This document shows, piece by piece, positions 1 to 10,467 of a stretch of DNA of 64,000 bases. Within the stretch, counting starts at the first letter, position 1; each line of letters opens with the position of its first letter. The position numbers and the translations under genes are program-made. This DNA comes from Nemophila menziesii (taxonomy: Eukaryota; Streptophyta; Magnoliopsida; Boraginales; Hydrophyllaceae). The notes under the pieces were generated by a model. That model worked only from the letters and a program-made list of their open reading frames with translations. It did no database searches and had not been told where the DNA came from. The DNA lies in NCBI GenBank assembly GCA_029959085.1, contig JARWIR010000001.1:71424899-71488898 (forward strand), written 5' to 3'.

Positions 1-436
1 CTCAATTCTTTCCACCCAATCTTGTTACAGGTAATATCATAATCTTTACAAGTATTGTTTATAATACCTGAAGGCAATCCTTTCTCAACACCAAACTTCA
101 AATATTCAACTCTATTGCGAACTTGCTCCTCCCACTAACAACGACTCTTTTTGGCTTATTTGCACTCATATTTCTTCGAGTGAATCGTTGTTCAGGAATG
201 TGTTCGTTAGGAATTTCTTCTGCAACCTCTTCTTCTTCATCAACCAAGGCAGGCTTTTTGAGCTTAGCCTCACTTGGGTTTTCTTTCCTCTTCATATCAA
301 TCTTAACCTCCTCAATATTGCGTTTAGGACCCGAATCTGGAATCTCAATAGCTCTCTCTTGTGTAGCACTAGGATTGTTTCTTGTTCTTGGGTTGTTTCT
401 CCGAGTGTAACTGAAAGAATCTGTCCTGTTTGTCAT
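1..436 (-). pseudogene. Element C: 5' part of the Athila-type ORF downstream of pol (env position)
   Basis: The ATG is at 436-434 and the opening M-T-N-R-T matches the equivalent ORFs of element B (MTNRT) and D (MTKRT), which fixes the start. About 110 codons are open: a Ser/Arg/Asn-rich N-terminus, then a basic stretch and an acidic run (VDEEEEVAEEIP). The frame ends at 98, but another frame (WEEQVRNRVEYLKF) continues to the left edge and fits the family's next segment, so a frameshift lies near 115-135. The ORF sits where retroviruses carry env, but no signal peptide or membrane segment is visible and its role is unknown. The GAGTTTGGGG motif lies about ten bases upstream (445-457). The gene is cut by the window edge. 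Confidence 0.6.
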
Positions 437-815
437 GTCTACTCACCCCAAACTCACAACTTCAAAAATTCAAAAACTAGAGAAAAGTTTTGAAATTTGA
501 TATTTTGAGGATAGAAAGAAGAAGATTAAGGTGAGATATGAGATGGGTAAGGATTAATTTGTGTGATTGGAGAGGTTTTATGGTTCAATTTATGTTTTGG
601 ATGAAGGAGGATTCTTGAGAAAAGTTGAAAATTGTTGGTGTTTTGGAAGGATTGGGAGAGAATTGTGTGTTTATGTGGTGTTGTAGGAGAGGATTGGATA
701 TTTTTTGGTGTTTTGATGATGAATTTCTCAGGTGTATGGAGCTTGGAAACGGAATAGTAAGTGGCTTGTGAAAGGAGGCAAGAAAATAGGTTAAATAAAC
801 TTGAAAACCGCCTCT

Positions 816-1190
816 CTGTTGCACAACCGGGTTCCCGGTTTGCGTCGCTGTGTCGGCGCAGAAAAATTTCATATTTTTTTCCAGACGCGAGAATTGCGTT
901 GCGTTTCCACCGCGGAGGTCAGAACATTTGGCAGCCGAGTCCGGGTTCCCGGTTGTCATTGCTTGGAGCGAACCCAGACGCAAGGAGTGGGTCGCGTTTC
1001 CACCGTGGAGGTCAGAGAGTTGGGAGCTATAGCGCCTGAGACCGGGTTCCCGATCAACTGGCAACTGGGTTCCCGGTTTTCGTCGCTTGGTGCAAACCGA
1101 CACGCGCCTTTCTTTGCGTGTGATGGGTTGCTCAACAGCTGCTCACCGGGTTCCCGGTTGGTGACAACCGGGTTCCCGGTTAGCTCCTGT
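816..1190. repeat. Element C: tandem palindrome array (CCGGGTTCCCGG type)
   Basis: A GC-rich island in AT-rich surroundings, between the integrase end and the env-position ORF. Near-palindromes CCGGG-TT-CCCGG occur at 827, 941, 1042, 1065, 1146 and 1168. Unit starts 827, 941, 1042 and 1146 give periods of 114, 101 and 104 bp. The last two units contain pairs 22-23 bp apart. Between them a second conserved block, GCGTTTCCACCG, recurs near 901 and 999. The flanks 437-815 and 1191-1379 hold no gene that I can support. The long open frames across this island are by-products of base composition. Confidence 0.8.
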
Positions 1191-1226
1191 ATTGCAACCC
1201 ATTTTTCATTATTTTTCACCTTTTTC

Positions 1227-1240
1227 ACCCCAAACTCGTG
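1227..1240 (-). other. Polypurine-tract-like motif at the array boundary of C
   Basis: On the minus strand this reads CGAGTTTGGGGT, the same core as the true polypurine tracts of A, B and D. It lies between the integrase end and the palindrome array, as in the other elements. A second copy at 445-457 precedes the env-position ATG. Confidence 0.5.
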
Positions 1241-1379
1241 ACCTTTTCACTCATGAAATCATCAAAACACCAAACCGTTCTCATTTCTTAAAAATAAACA
1301 CTAATACACAAAAATTACTCTAATTCACACTATTAGAATTAAAAGACATGAAATATACAATGAATTGGCTTTTGTTTAA

Positions 1380-1396
1380 CTTCGTTAAGCTCGACG
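1380..1396 (-). other. Conserved post-integrase stem-loop, element C copy
   Basis: Arms CTTCG and CGACG flank the loop TTAAGCT, 15 bases beyond the integrase stop. The C copy has one mismatched pair. The A, B and D copies pair fully over five or six bases. Confidence 0.45.
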
Positions 1397-1410
1397 GGTA
1401 CCTCTCACTT

Positions 1411-2064
1411 CTAGGGAACTTCAAGGAGGTACATGACCTCCCCGGGATGTGGAAATTCCGCGCGATTGGTATCCTCGCCTCCATGATAAATCTTCAATCG
1501 ATGACCATTCACCATGAAGGTGCGGTGATGAATTGGATGATCAATTTATATAGCTCCATGAGGCGTGACTTTGGTCACAATGTAAGGACCAACCATTTCG
1601 ATCTTAACTTACCCGGATAATTACTGAACTTGGAGTTGTATTTTAGGACCCTTTGTCCAATTTCAAACCTCTTCTCACGAATACGATTATCATGCCATCT
1701 CTTTTTATTTTCTTTATAAAGTTTAGCAGTTTCATAAGCATGTAATCAAAACTCATCAAGTTCGTTCAATTTCATCGTACGATTCTCACCGGCTAAAGTA
1801 GGATCTAAATTCAACTGCCCTATAGCCCAATATGCACCTAATTCAAGTTCAAGAGGTAAGTGACAAGCCTTACCATAAACCATTCGATACAGAGATGCAA
1901 CAACTAGAGTTTTAAACGCAGTACGATAAGCCCACAGTGCATCATCTCACTTCATGGACCAGTCTTTTCTTGTGGGGCCAATAGTCTTCTCTAGAATGGA
2001 TTTGACCTCTCGATTAGAGACCTCAGCTTGACCATTGGCTTGTGGATGATAAGCGGTAAATACA
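1411..2064 (-). pseudogene. pol: Element C: integrase C-terminal half
   Basis: The minus strand encodes the end of a Ty3/gypsy integrase: the stretch after the DDE core (LELGAYWAIGQLNLDPTL), a basic region ([18 protein letters not shown]) and a GPY/F-type module ([14 protein letters not shown]) followed by MVNGHRLK. The stop TAG is at 1413-1411. Several in-frame stops are present, for example after [19 protein letters not shown]. Solo LTR S interrupts the upstream side at 2064. The gene resumes at 3856-3930 and, beyond element A, at 25966. Non-functional. Confidence 0.8.
2060..2064. repeat. Target-site duplication ATACA of solo LTR S (left copy)
   Basis: ATACA precedes the LTR and is repeated exactly at 3856-3860 after it. 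Joining the flanks restores the integrase sequence seen uninterrupted in element A near 19190-19215. Confidence 0.85.
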
Positions 2065-3855
2065 TGATGTCTACCTATTTGTTCTAAATATTAGCCCTTT
2101 GGAGACATCATTTTAGGTGAATTATTGACTTATTATATAGAATTTTATGCTTATTTCGTCATATTTCACTTTCTCCCCTTGGAATTAGACTATTTGCATT
2201 TTTAGAACTTTTGTGCGTTAATTTGATTATTTTTAGTGAAAAGTTAGTAGGTTCTTGAATTCCAATGCAAGGAGGAGAAGTGAGAAGCAGAGTCTTAGCT
2301 TATTTTTAGTGTGTTAGGAAGTATTTTATTCGAGTTTCTAATTTTAAATTGCACTTTCTTATTTCTAGTCTTGAATTATTGATTTATTAATTTTTAAAGC
2401 ATATGCGGTTTAATTATTTATTTATTGTGAAATTTTAAAAGATATATGGTAATTAATTAGAGACCAAGTCAAGTATAAGAAGTAAAGGAAAGAGATATTT
2501 ATGGAAATAAGAAGATTAAGGAAGGATATATGCAAAGAAGGAAAAAATAAAGCTGCCAAATAAATCTGAAATTCCTGCCACGTTCAAAGACGAGTCCATA
2601 ACTTAAGATTGGCTAGGAATTTGGGAGAATGGTCTGGACCAATGGATAGATATTTCCGAGACAAGTGGTTTCGACTATTGGAACGCGTCAAACGGATAAT
2701 TATTGAAAGATATATGACCAAAACAAATCAGTAGCAGAATCTTACCTTTCCTAGATTTTAGGACTGCGAATTAAAGAGTTCTTTACTTGTCTTCCACTCC
2801 AAGTAAAAACGAATTAGGGCTTCCTAGCACCTATAAATACACCCCTTAGCCTCCCCTTTACCTACACTTCATATAATTATCAAAGAGGCTTAAGGATTCA
2901 AGTCAGAGCAAGCAGGAAGGAAGAAAGCTAAGAGCTGGAGAGAGTCATCTTCTCCAATTCGCAGCCAAACCCAACCTCTTAATTAGGTTTTATTTATTTT
3001 CTTTCTGTTAAACATTATGTCTTTTAGTTTTATTTTCTTAGTTTTATTTTCCATTATGAGCTAAACCTTTTAAGTGCTTGAGAATCGCTATATGGGTTGA
3101 ACCTTAATTTATCTAATTGATGTTTTCTGATTTGGGATTTTTATAATTTAATTCGAATTGAGTAATTTAGTATTGTTTATTATCGTAAGGTTATTTAACT
3201 ATATTTAATTTGGCCAATTAGACATAGGTTTGAGTAATTAAGTTATTCACTTTGGTGGGGAAGTGATCGCCTTGACCGGGGGTTTAATTACAGACATAGG
3301 TAATAAACGTAAGATAGAAGTTATTGATCCTGACAGACTTAGTTAATCTTATAGCCAACTGAGTAGAGAACCTGACATTCGAAGGTGGATTACGATCGCC
3401 CTGGCGGGGTTTGTAACATCTGAGAATAGCTCTTAAGTCCACCCTGACGGGGGTTAGGATATTCTAGAATCCCGACTATTACTAGTTACTAATTCGTCCC
3501 TTAGAAGAAGTATTGATTAAGTTTATTTCGGTGAATCCCTAGCGTGACTCAAGTACTATTTCTCATCCTTGCGTCTCTTCATATTTTATTTTCTTGCATT
3601 AGTTTTAAGTTAGTTTAATATTTTACTTTATTTGCACTTTAGTTATTAAGCAAAAACAAAACAAAATCTATTACTTTTACTTTTAATTGTCATTTAAGCA
3701 ACTATTTCCATTTATTGCATAACACTTTAGTCATACCTAATCCGTCCCTGAGATTGAAATCCCGTTTACCGGATATTACTTGGACGACCTGTACACTTGC
3801 GGTACGTGTCTTGCCTTTTTAGGTGTGTTTATTTAGAACACACAAGGAGACACCA
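2065..3855 (+). mobile_element. Solo LTR S (Athila-like, 1791 bp)
   Basis: The LTR starts TGATGTCTAC and ends GGAGACACCA, flanked by ATACA on both sides, with no internal region. This is what unequal recombination between two LTRs leaves behind. It carries a TATA box inside CACCTATAAATACACCCC (2829-2846) and repeated segments with CCTGACGGGG or CCCTGGCGGGG near 3270-3450. A hairpin-like GTGTGTT...AACACAC lies just before the 3' terminus. LTR fragment F (28706-29677) belongs to the same subfamily in the opposite orientation. It contains no gene. Confidence 0.9.
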
Positions 3856-3930
3856 ATACACGATGTCTTATCCCATACTTCTCAAGAACTGTCTTCAAAT
3901 ATTTGTTCACAAAGTGTGAACCTCCATCAC
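3856..3930 (-). pseudogene. pol: Element C: integrase core sliver between two insertions
   Basis: These 75 bp encode the segment after the second catalytic Asp ([18 protein letters not shown]) on the minus strand. The sliver is trapped between solo LTR S on its left and element A on its right. It includes the right TSD of S (3856-3860) and the left TSD of A (ATCAC, 3926-3930). Confidence 0.8.
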
Positions 3931-5700
3931 GGGTGGGTCCTAGGGTGTTATAAAATAAAACGATAAATAAAGAGGAACCACAAACTGCAAGTGTACAGTT
4001 GTCCCAAGTAATATATGATAATCAAGTTCGTTCTCAGGAACAGATTAGGTTCAACCCAAATATTAATCAAGTAGTAAGAATAATTGCTAAACAGAAAAGT
4101 AAAAGATAAGAATTTTTGTTTGGTTTTGTAAATTAAAAGATGCAAATAAAGTAAAGACTAAAATGAAATAAACATAAAGGAAATAAGCAATTAAACGACT
4201 AACTACAGATAAGAGAGATACTTGAGCCTCGCAAGGAATCCACTTAATCAATATAATCTATGTTATGTTTAAGGGTAGAATTGGAATTATAATATTAGTC
4301 GGGACTCTAATATCTCCTAGCCCACCGTCGGGTGGACTGAGGAGCTATCCTAAAGTACTATAAACACCTGTATGGTCGAATATGCCTCTTCAGATGATAT
4401 GATTTTACCTCTTTGGCTATGTAACTAGTTAAGCCTGTTAGTCAATAACGGACATTACACGTGAATTACCTAGATCAGTATTCAAACTCCCCTGTCGGAT
4501 GATCACTTCGCCACTAAAGTGAATAGCCCAAATACTAACAACTATTTCTAGTTGTTCCTAAAAGAAATAGTAATGAAAACAAATTAATATCCAATATATA
4601 AAACTCAATTCAATTTAAATCTAAACAATCCCAAATTCAAAACATAGATTAATTAATTAAGGTTCATCCTTTTAATGTGATTCTCAAGTATATGGAAATT
4701 TAGCTCATAAGAGAATTAAAGACTAACATTAAGTAAAAGGAGTTCATGTTCAAATACAAAAGATAAATTGATAACCTAAAGGGTAGGATGACTGCTTATG
4801 GAAGAACATGATTCCTCCAGCACTAGCTTATCCTTGCCTTCTTGCTCTGACTTGAAAGTCTTAAGCCTCTTGTGTAATTCTCTGAAGTGTGTGAAAAGAG
4901 GAGGCTAAGGGGTGTATTTATAGGTGTTAGGAAGCCCTAGGTCGAATTTACTTGGAGTGGAAGACAAGTTAAGAACTCTTAAATTCGTAGTCCTAAATTC
5001 TAGGAAAGGTAAGATTCTGCTGCTGATTTGTTTTGGTCATATCTTCTTCAACACTTATTCGTTTGAGGTTTTCCAATATATGAAACCGCTCGTCTCGGAA
5101 AGCTATTTCCATTGGTGCATACCACTTGCCCAAATTCCTAGCCAATCGTAAGTTATGGACTCGTCTTTGAAACGTGGCTGGAATTTCAGATTTATAAGAC
5201 AGCTTTATCTTTTCCTTCTTTGCATATATATTTCCTTAATCTTCTTATTTCCATGTAAATCTCTTTCCTTTACTAATTTATCTTGACTTGGTCTCTAAGT
5301 AATTACCATTTATCTTTTAAAGTTTTACAATAAATAAATAATTAAACCGCATATGCTTTTAAAAGATTAAATCAATAAATCAAGAAATAGAAATAGGAAA
5401 GTTCACTCTAAAAATAGAAACTCGAGTGAAAGTACTTCCTAACACACTAAAATACACTAAGACTTTAATTCTCACTTCTCCTCCTTGGATTGGTCTCTCA
5501 TGAAATTCAAGAACCTATTAATTTTGCACTAAAAATAGTCAAATTAACGCACAAAAGCTCAGAAACTGCAAATAGTTAATTTCCAAGGGGAGGAAGTGCA
5601 ATATGATAAATTAAGCCTAAAAGTCTATCAAATAAGTCAAATATTCACCTAAAAGGATGTCTCCAAAGGGCTTATAATTAGAACAAATAGGGAGACATCA
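3931..5700 (-). repeat. Element A 3' LTR
   Basis: On the minus strand it starts TGATGTCTCCC and ends in ...GGACCCACC plus one changed terminal base; the partner LTR ends GGACCCACCA. The TATA box CTATAAATACACC is at 4923-4911 (minus). The inverted repeat TGATGTCTCC...GGAGACATC is present at its 5' end. It contains no gene. Confidence 0.9.
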
Positions 5701-5717
5701 AGACCCCAAACTCAAAC
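5701..5717 (-). other. Polypurine tract of element A
   Basis: The minus strand reads TTTGAGTTTGGGGTCT directly before the LTR start TGATG. This is the expected plus-strand primer site. The same core recurs inside the element at 6537, 7080, 7644 and 8401. Confidence 0.85.
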
Positions 5718-7177
5718 CTTTGTCGTCCCGACAAAGTAAAATAAAAACAAAGGATCTTTTAGGTGAATGCAGAAGGTAGAATCTTGAAAATATTCCCAAA
5801 GCACAACTTAAAACAAATCTCATATAGTCTAATCTAGGAATTAATATACACATACACTTATCATGCAAAATCAAACACAAAATAATATCAATCCAAAATT
5901 AATTTCACAATGCTAGAAGGTTACGCTTATTACTTATCTCAAGATGGTGTCTATAGGGTGTTTCTCGATCTTTACTTGCTTTGAACGCTCCACTTAGCAT
6001 ACTCCCTATCAACACACTGCGCATCTAGGAATCACGAGGTCTTTACGGTTTTAGCGTAGGCTTAGGGACGGTATGGTATGTATATTTGGTAAATTTGAAG
6101 TGAGCTTTTGGCTCTCTCCTCACTTACCATCAACAATCTGTCAAGAGCTTGAGTTTACACTCAAATAACGTTCTCACTCAACCCATTTGACGCGCTTAAT
6201 TAGTGTCCCAAAATTAACCCAATAAGCACTAAGGATGATTCACATAAAAATTTCCTCTTTGCGGGTCCGAATATATTTTCTTTTCAAATCATTCATTTTT
6301 TCTTTTCTTTTTTTATAGCTATGGCTCTCTTTTTAATGTTGAGATATCATGCTATTTTTTCATAGTTATGCCTTTTTATAAATTTAGCTCGTAGCTTCTT
6401 TTCCTTTCACTATTACCCCGACAAAGGGTTACAATATAATAAACCTGTGAATCATCGTCAAAATATAGCACAAAACACAATTGATAAGCTCAAAAAAATC
6501 CCAACCCAATGTAAATTCCCATATAGTGGTCCCACCACCCCAAACTCAAGCTCAAGACAGGAAGTCTCAGGATCGTGATTTAAGTGCGGGTCATATGGTC
6601 ATGCCTAACAATCTAAAGGGATATTGGCTTATAATGTGGTGACAAAAGAAAGGCTTGAAGGCTAAAAATTTGGCTAAGAAGGATACAATTAATTCAGGGA
6701 TAGACGACCAAAAAGGACTCAAAGGGCTAACAAAGAACTGCCTCTATCATTTTCCTATCTACACAACTTGCCTCTAGTTTATACCTAAGTGGGTTCTATA
6801 CTCATTTAGATCTCACGTTCTACAAACCACCCATTATCCTTAAGCACAAGTTTACTTCGTTTGCATTTTTCATTAATTCTTCCTATCAATTATCTCATAT
6901 TTGAATGTAATCAAAGTGCGTTTTACACTAACTCCTAAAGTCAACTGTTTTCTATCATTAATTCACAAAAAGCATGCTTGATGGGGGCATTTAAAATCTC
7001 TACAGTCAACGCGACCCTAAGATTAATTTTATTGAAAGCATGTAAAACACAAAAAATTTGGGATGAGGCTACGAACCCCACCCCAAACTCAAAAGTGAGC
7101 CGTGTCCCCAAGACTCGAAAAAGACTCAATAAAGCAATAAAATTAAACTAAACTACCTAACTAGTGCCTACCATCAA
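5718..7177 (-). other. Element A 3' non-coding region
   Basis: About 1.46 kb with no supportable ORF. It aligns by eye with the same region in B (15519-17093) and D (33378-34929). Shared blocks include a stretch around GAGTGAGCTTTTGGCTCTCT, a CCCCGACAAAGGGTTACAAT-like block and an ATATTCGGACC-like block. Two extra PPT-like motifs lie at 6537-6550 and 7080-7094. Confidence 0.65.
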
Positions 7178-7633
7178 TCAAGAAGAAGAATTAGAACGGG
7201 GTACCTGGCCATAAAGATCAATCATGTCCTCTTCCGAAGGGAAAGAATAATTATCAATATCCATATTCGTAGTTACCTCTTCCAATGTTGACTCAATCTG
7301 TGTAATTTCCATCCAAAGTGCTCTGTTGTCTTCTCTCAAAAGTTTGATTTCATGTTGCAATTTGAGAGCCCATAGAGGGATACCAGAATTAGTTTGAAAG
7401 AAAGAAGAACCTTGATCTTGAATTTGTGTCTTTTCTTTAGGCTATGATGATACCCTCATCCTTGCTGTTAATTTCTTGTGTAGTGGTGGTGCATGTGCCT
7501 CTTCTTTTTCTTTTTCTTCAATAGGCTCATCAAGATTGATAGCCTTTTCAATTGTATAACCAGGCAAATTCTTGTTCTTCCCTAGGATACAACACTTCCT
7601 CTTATAATCCATACCATATGTTCAATTTGTCAT
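7178..7633 (-). pseudogene. Element A: shortened env-position ORF (152-codon frame, two stops)
   Basis: ATG at 7633-7631 lies just after a GAGTTTGGGG motif (7644-7657), as in B, C and D. One frame runs to the stop at 7178. It is broken by TGA at codon 4, where B, C and D have Arg (consistent with CGA to TGA), and by a TAG near 7445 after RMRVSS. The large central domain of the B homologue (398 codons) is absent. What remains is a basic and acidic N-terminus (IEEKEKEEAHAPP) and a C-terminal heptad-like helix (LQHEIKLLREDNRALWMEI). Either an internal deletion or a distinct short version explains this. Function unknown. Confidence 0.6.
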
Positions 7634-7643
7634 GGTTGAATTG

Positions 7644-7657
7644 ACCCCAAACTCAAG
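7644..7657 (-). other. PPT-like motif before the env-position ATG of A
   Basis: The minus strand reads CTTGAGTTTGGGGT, ten bases upstream of the ATG. Equivalent copies precede the same ORF in B (14299), C (445), D (36147) and, degenerate, in E (44433). Confidence 0.6.
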
Positions 7658-7897
7658 TTATACCAAGGATAGAATAAAGTTAAGAGAACTTGGTGTAGCT
7701 TGAGTTTCTTGCTTGGATTAGATGAAAGAAGAAGGTTTCTTGATGAATCTTGGAAGAATTCTTGAAAGCTTGATGATCTTGATGGTGTTTAATGGTGATT
7801 TGTGATGAATTTGATGAAGAGGATGTGTTTATGGAGGATGGAGGAGAGAATTATTGATGTTATTGCGTTAGTTGTAGAGGTTTAATCAAGCTTCAAG

Positions 7898-7912
7898 GTG
7901 TATTTATAAGGT
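7898..7912 (-). promoter_or_regulatory. TATA-like box between the array and the env-position ORF of A
   Basis: The minus strand reads CCTTATAAATACACC, nearly the LTR TATA box CCTATAAATACACC. It lies about 265 bp upstream of the ORF's ATG and just downstream of the palindrome array. Possible internal promoter; no transcript evidence. Confidence 0.4.
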
Positions 7913-8004
7913 TGGGAGCTGGAAAATTCGTATGGGAGAGGCTAGGGCTTGCTTCTGATAAGGTAAGAGTTGTACAAGGCATCAAGTTCTTAAAACCGAC
8001 CTAC

Positions 8005-8364
8005 TGGCCGGCATACCGGGGCTGATGGCCGGCATGCCGGTGCTGGACTTCTTCCTTTTGTACCTCTCGGCAAGCAACCCGAGACTCAACCCTAGCCCAC
8101 GTGTTTTTGTTCCGCTGGCATACCGGGGCTAATGGCCGGCATGCCGGTGCTACTTTTTATCCAGGGGTGAACTCCGTCAAAATACCCGAGGCGAGCTACC
8201 CGAGGGCACAAGTTTTTTATATGGCCGACATACCGGTATTCTCGGCGGCATGCCGGTGCGCTTCGTGTGATTTTCTCTACCTCTCGGCAAACAACCCGAG
8301 CCTTGGACCCGTGTGCACGTGTTTCTGCTCCGCCGGCATGCCGGTGGTCTGGCCGGCATACCGG
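8005..8364. repeat. Element A: tandem palindrome array (CCGGCATGCCGG / CCGGCATACCGG)
   Basis: Four units start at 8005, 8115, 8223 and 8331 (period 108-110 bp). Each carries two 12-mers of the form CCGGCATRCCGG, 20-21 bp apart: 8008/8029, 8115/8136, 8225/8245 and 8333/8353. CCGGCATGCCGG is a perfect palindrome. The intervening spacer contains CTCGGCAAnCAACCCGAG and recurs in units 1 and 3, with a related form in unit 2. The array lies between the integrase stop (8586) and the TATA-like box (7912). The open frames crossing it are not genes. Confidence 0.85.
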
Positions 8365-8400
8365 TCAGAGCAGCAGATTATTCTTTTCCGTTTCCTTAGC

Positions 8401-8414
8401 ACCCCAAACTCAAT
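8401..8414 (-). other. PPT-like motif at the array boundary of A
   Basis: The minus strand reads TTGAGTTTGGGGT at the integrase-proximal edge of the palindrome array. Confidence 0.55.
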
Positions 8415-8553
8415 TCCTGCACCATTAACGCACTACCTTTCTCATTTCTTTTAAAAGTAGACACTAAAACTCGACACTAACTTAGAGTTATACACTAGGA
8501 ATTGAAAAACATAGAACAATAAACTAATATACAATGAACTGGATTTTGTTTAA

Positions 8554-8570
8554 CGTCGTTAAGCTCGACG
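8554..8570 (-). other. Conserved post-integrase stem-loop, element A copy
   Basis: Arms CGTCG and CGACG flank a 7-base loop, 16 bases beyond the integrase stop. In B and D the closing pair is T-A instead of G-C (CGTCT/AGACG), so pairing is kept although the sequence changed. Confidence 0.5.
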
Positions 8571-8585
8571 GGTTACCTCTCGCAT

Positions 8586-8681
8586 CTATTCAGCGTCAAG
8601 GAGGTACATGACCTCCCCTGGATGTGGATCAACACTACAATTGGTATCCTCGCCCACATGGTAAAGTTTCAGACGATGCCC
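8586..8681 (-). pseudogene. pol: Element A: last part of integrase, cut off by element B
   Basis: This carries the end of the integrase frame and its stop (TAG at 8588-8586), including a HPGEVMYLLD-like end shared with C. The rest of the gene is at 18644-19945. Element B splits the codons just after MVNGH. Confidence 0.7.
8677..8681. repeat. Target-site duplication TGCCC of element B (left copy)
   Basis: TGCCC precedes the 5' LTR and is repeated at 18639-18643 after the 3' LTR. Joining the flanks restores an integrase sequence like that of C near 1490-1520. Confidence 0.9.
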
Positions 8682-10208
8682 TGATGTCTCCTCATTTGTG
8701 ATAGATTTATGTTAAGATGAGACATCATTTTTAGTGTTTTAGAAGTCATTAATGTCGATTTTCTTGAGTTTTAGTGCACTTTCCTATTTTGTGTCTTGAT
8801 TTGTAGAAATAATATTTTTAGAGCATATTGGGTTTAATTGTTTATTTAGTGTGTAGCTTTAAAGATAATTATGGAGATTAATTAGAGTCCAAGTCAAAGA
8901 CAACAACTTATGGAAAGAGATTTACATGGTAATTGGAGAAAAGGAAATAAAAGCTAAAAAGATGGAAAATGAAAAGCTGCCTAAATCTGGGATTCTGCAC
9001 ACACGTCTAAAAATTGGTGTTTTTACCTAAGAAATATGCCGAATTTGGAGATTTCTTTCTAAAGGGCCTAGATAATTCTGTTGCGATTCTTTTGGTATCT
9101 TGTGGAGCAAAATCGGACCAATAACGAAGAAGATACATTCAAAACGGTGCAACAGTGTTTATCTTTATTTCCATACGAATTTGAGTTGGGCTAGAAGTCC
9201 ATTACCTTAACTATTCCTCAAGAAAACGAATTAGGTCTTCTAAACACCTATAAATACACCCTTATATCACTTGTAAATCATCCTTGCCTCATAGTAATTA
9301 GTTCTTAAGGTTTTATTCTTCCAGTTTATTGTAGAGAGCAAGATGATGTCTTTTGTAATTTCTTTTAGTTTATTTCCTTCAGGTATGAACTAAACCTCCC
9401 ATAGCTTGGGTTTTGCATATGTATAATCTATGAATTCTAATTCTTCTATCTAAGTTTCTTTGGGAATTATATGTTTTAATCTGATATTAGCTTCTTACTT
9501 TATATTTGATTATGTGTTTTGATTTAATGTCATTCCTAGAATTGATCACTTTAGGATTGTTTTAAGAATAGTTAGATGGTCTCCTTGACAGGGTGTTTAA
9601 CTATTGAACCACCACATAATGTCTAGTGTCGATAGCAGTTCTGACAAAACATACTTCTAACTAGATAGTCATTAGGGTTTGTTTTAACCACCGTATCACC
9701 AAGATTGCAGTATTTGCTTAGGGCCTTAGTGGCGTTTGATAACCCTATTTGAAATCACTTCTTGGTTGTGACGTAGCCCCCTTAGTCGCTCTCAAGGTCT
9801 AAGCTTGGGGAATTTAGAATCCTGACTAAGTATTACCAAGAGCTAATATTCTCCCTTATGAACTAGATTTATAGATAGAATTAGAAGGATTAGTGCATAC
9901 TAGCAAAACCTGAGCTATACTTCTCATCTCATATTCTTAATCTTTTACTTTATTGTCTTTATTTTCCTAGTTTTAATTCATAATTTCGAAAATCCAAATC
10001 TTTAAATTTTGTCTTTTAATTATTTACTTTTACTCGTTATTTGTTCCTACGCGATTAACACACTTAAGTCCCTGAGAACGAAATCTACTTATCATTAAAA
10101 CTTGCATACGTCCTGTAATACTTGCAGTACTGTGCCTGTCTAGGGTGAGAGTGCATAGTTTTCCATACTTAAATTGATCTTATTTTTATCACACCCTAGG
10201 CGACACCA
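8682..10208 (+). repeat. Element B 5' LTR
   Basis: Starts TGATGTCTCC and ends CGACACCA. An inverted repeat TGATGTCTC (8682) / GAGACATCA (8719-8727) marks its first 46 bases. The TATA box is at 9247-9259. It has no coding content. Confidence 0.92.
9247..9259 (+). promoter_or_regulatory. LTR TATA box (element B 5' LTR)
   Basis: CCTATAAATACACC lies about 565 bp into the LTR, as expected for the U3 promoter. The same sequence is at 17677-17690 in the 3' LTR. It is shared by LTRs S, A, D and G. Confidence 0.7.
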
Positions 10209-10214
10209 AGTTTT

Positions 10215-10233
10215 TGGCGCCGCTGCCGGGGAC
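10215..10233 (+). other. Primer binding site of element B (tRNA-Asp type)
   Basis: TGGCGCCGCTGCCGGGGAC lies six bases after the LTR. It complements the 3' end of plant tRNA-Asp with one apparent mismatch, the usual Athila/Tat primer. The element A PBS (24166-24184) is identical over these 19 bases. Confidence 0.8.
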
Positions 10234-10467
10234 TTGTGTCTCGTTAGCGTGTGGGTTATCTATTTCGAGTTTTAGTTTTTAATTAGTTTTACTTTTCAGT
10301 TTTTAGTTTAGTTTTAGTCTTTATTTTTCCAGATTTACGCTTGTGGTTTGCTTTAGTCTTTTTCAGGTTTCATAGTGTTTAATTCTTGGCCTCCCTTATC
10401 GGAGCCTGAGAGGAGCTTCAGACCTTACAACCAACGAGTTCGTGAGGAAAGAGCCTTAAGAAGAGTA

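Noticed and set aside
585..1103. 172-codon open frame on the minus strand, and similar long frames in the arrays at 8101-8454 and 13483-13792
   Set aside because: They lie across GC-rich tandem repeats where stop codons are scarce, have no domain, and differ between elements at the same position.
8005..8364. Tandem palindrome units considered as a CRISPR array
   Set aside because: Plant retrotransposon context, only four imperfect units, the spacers are themselves repeated, and no cas genes are present.
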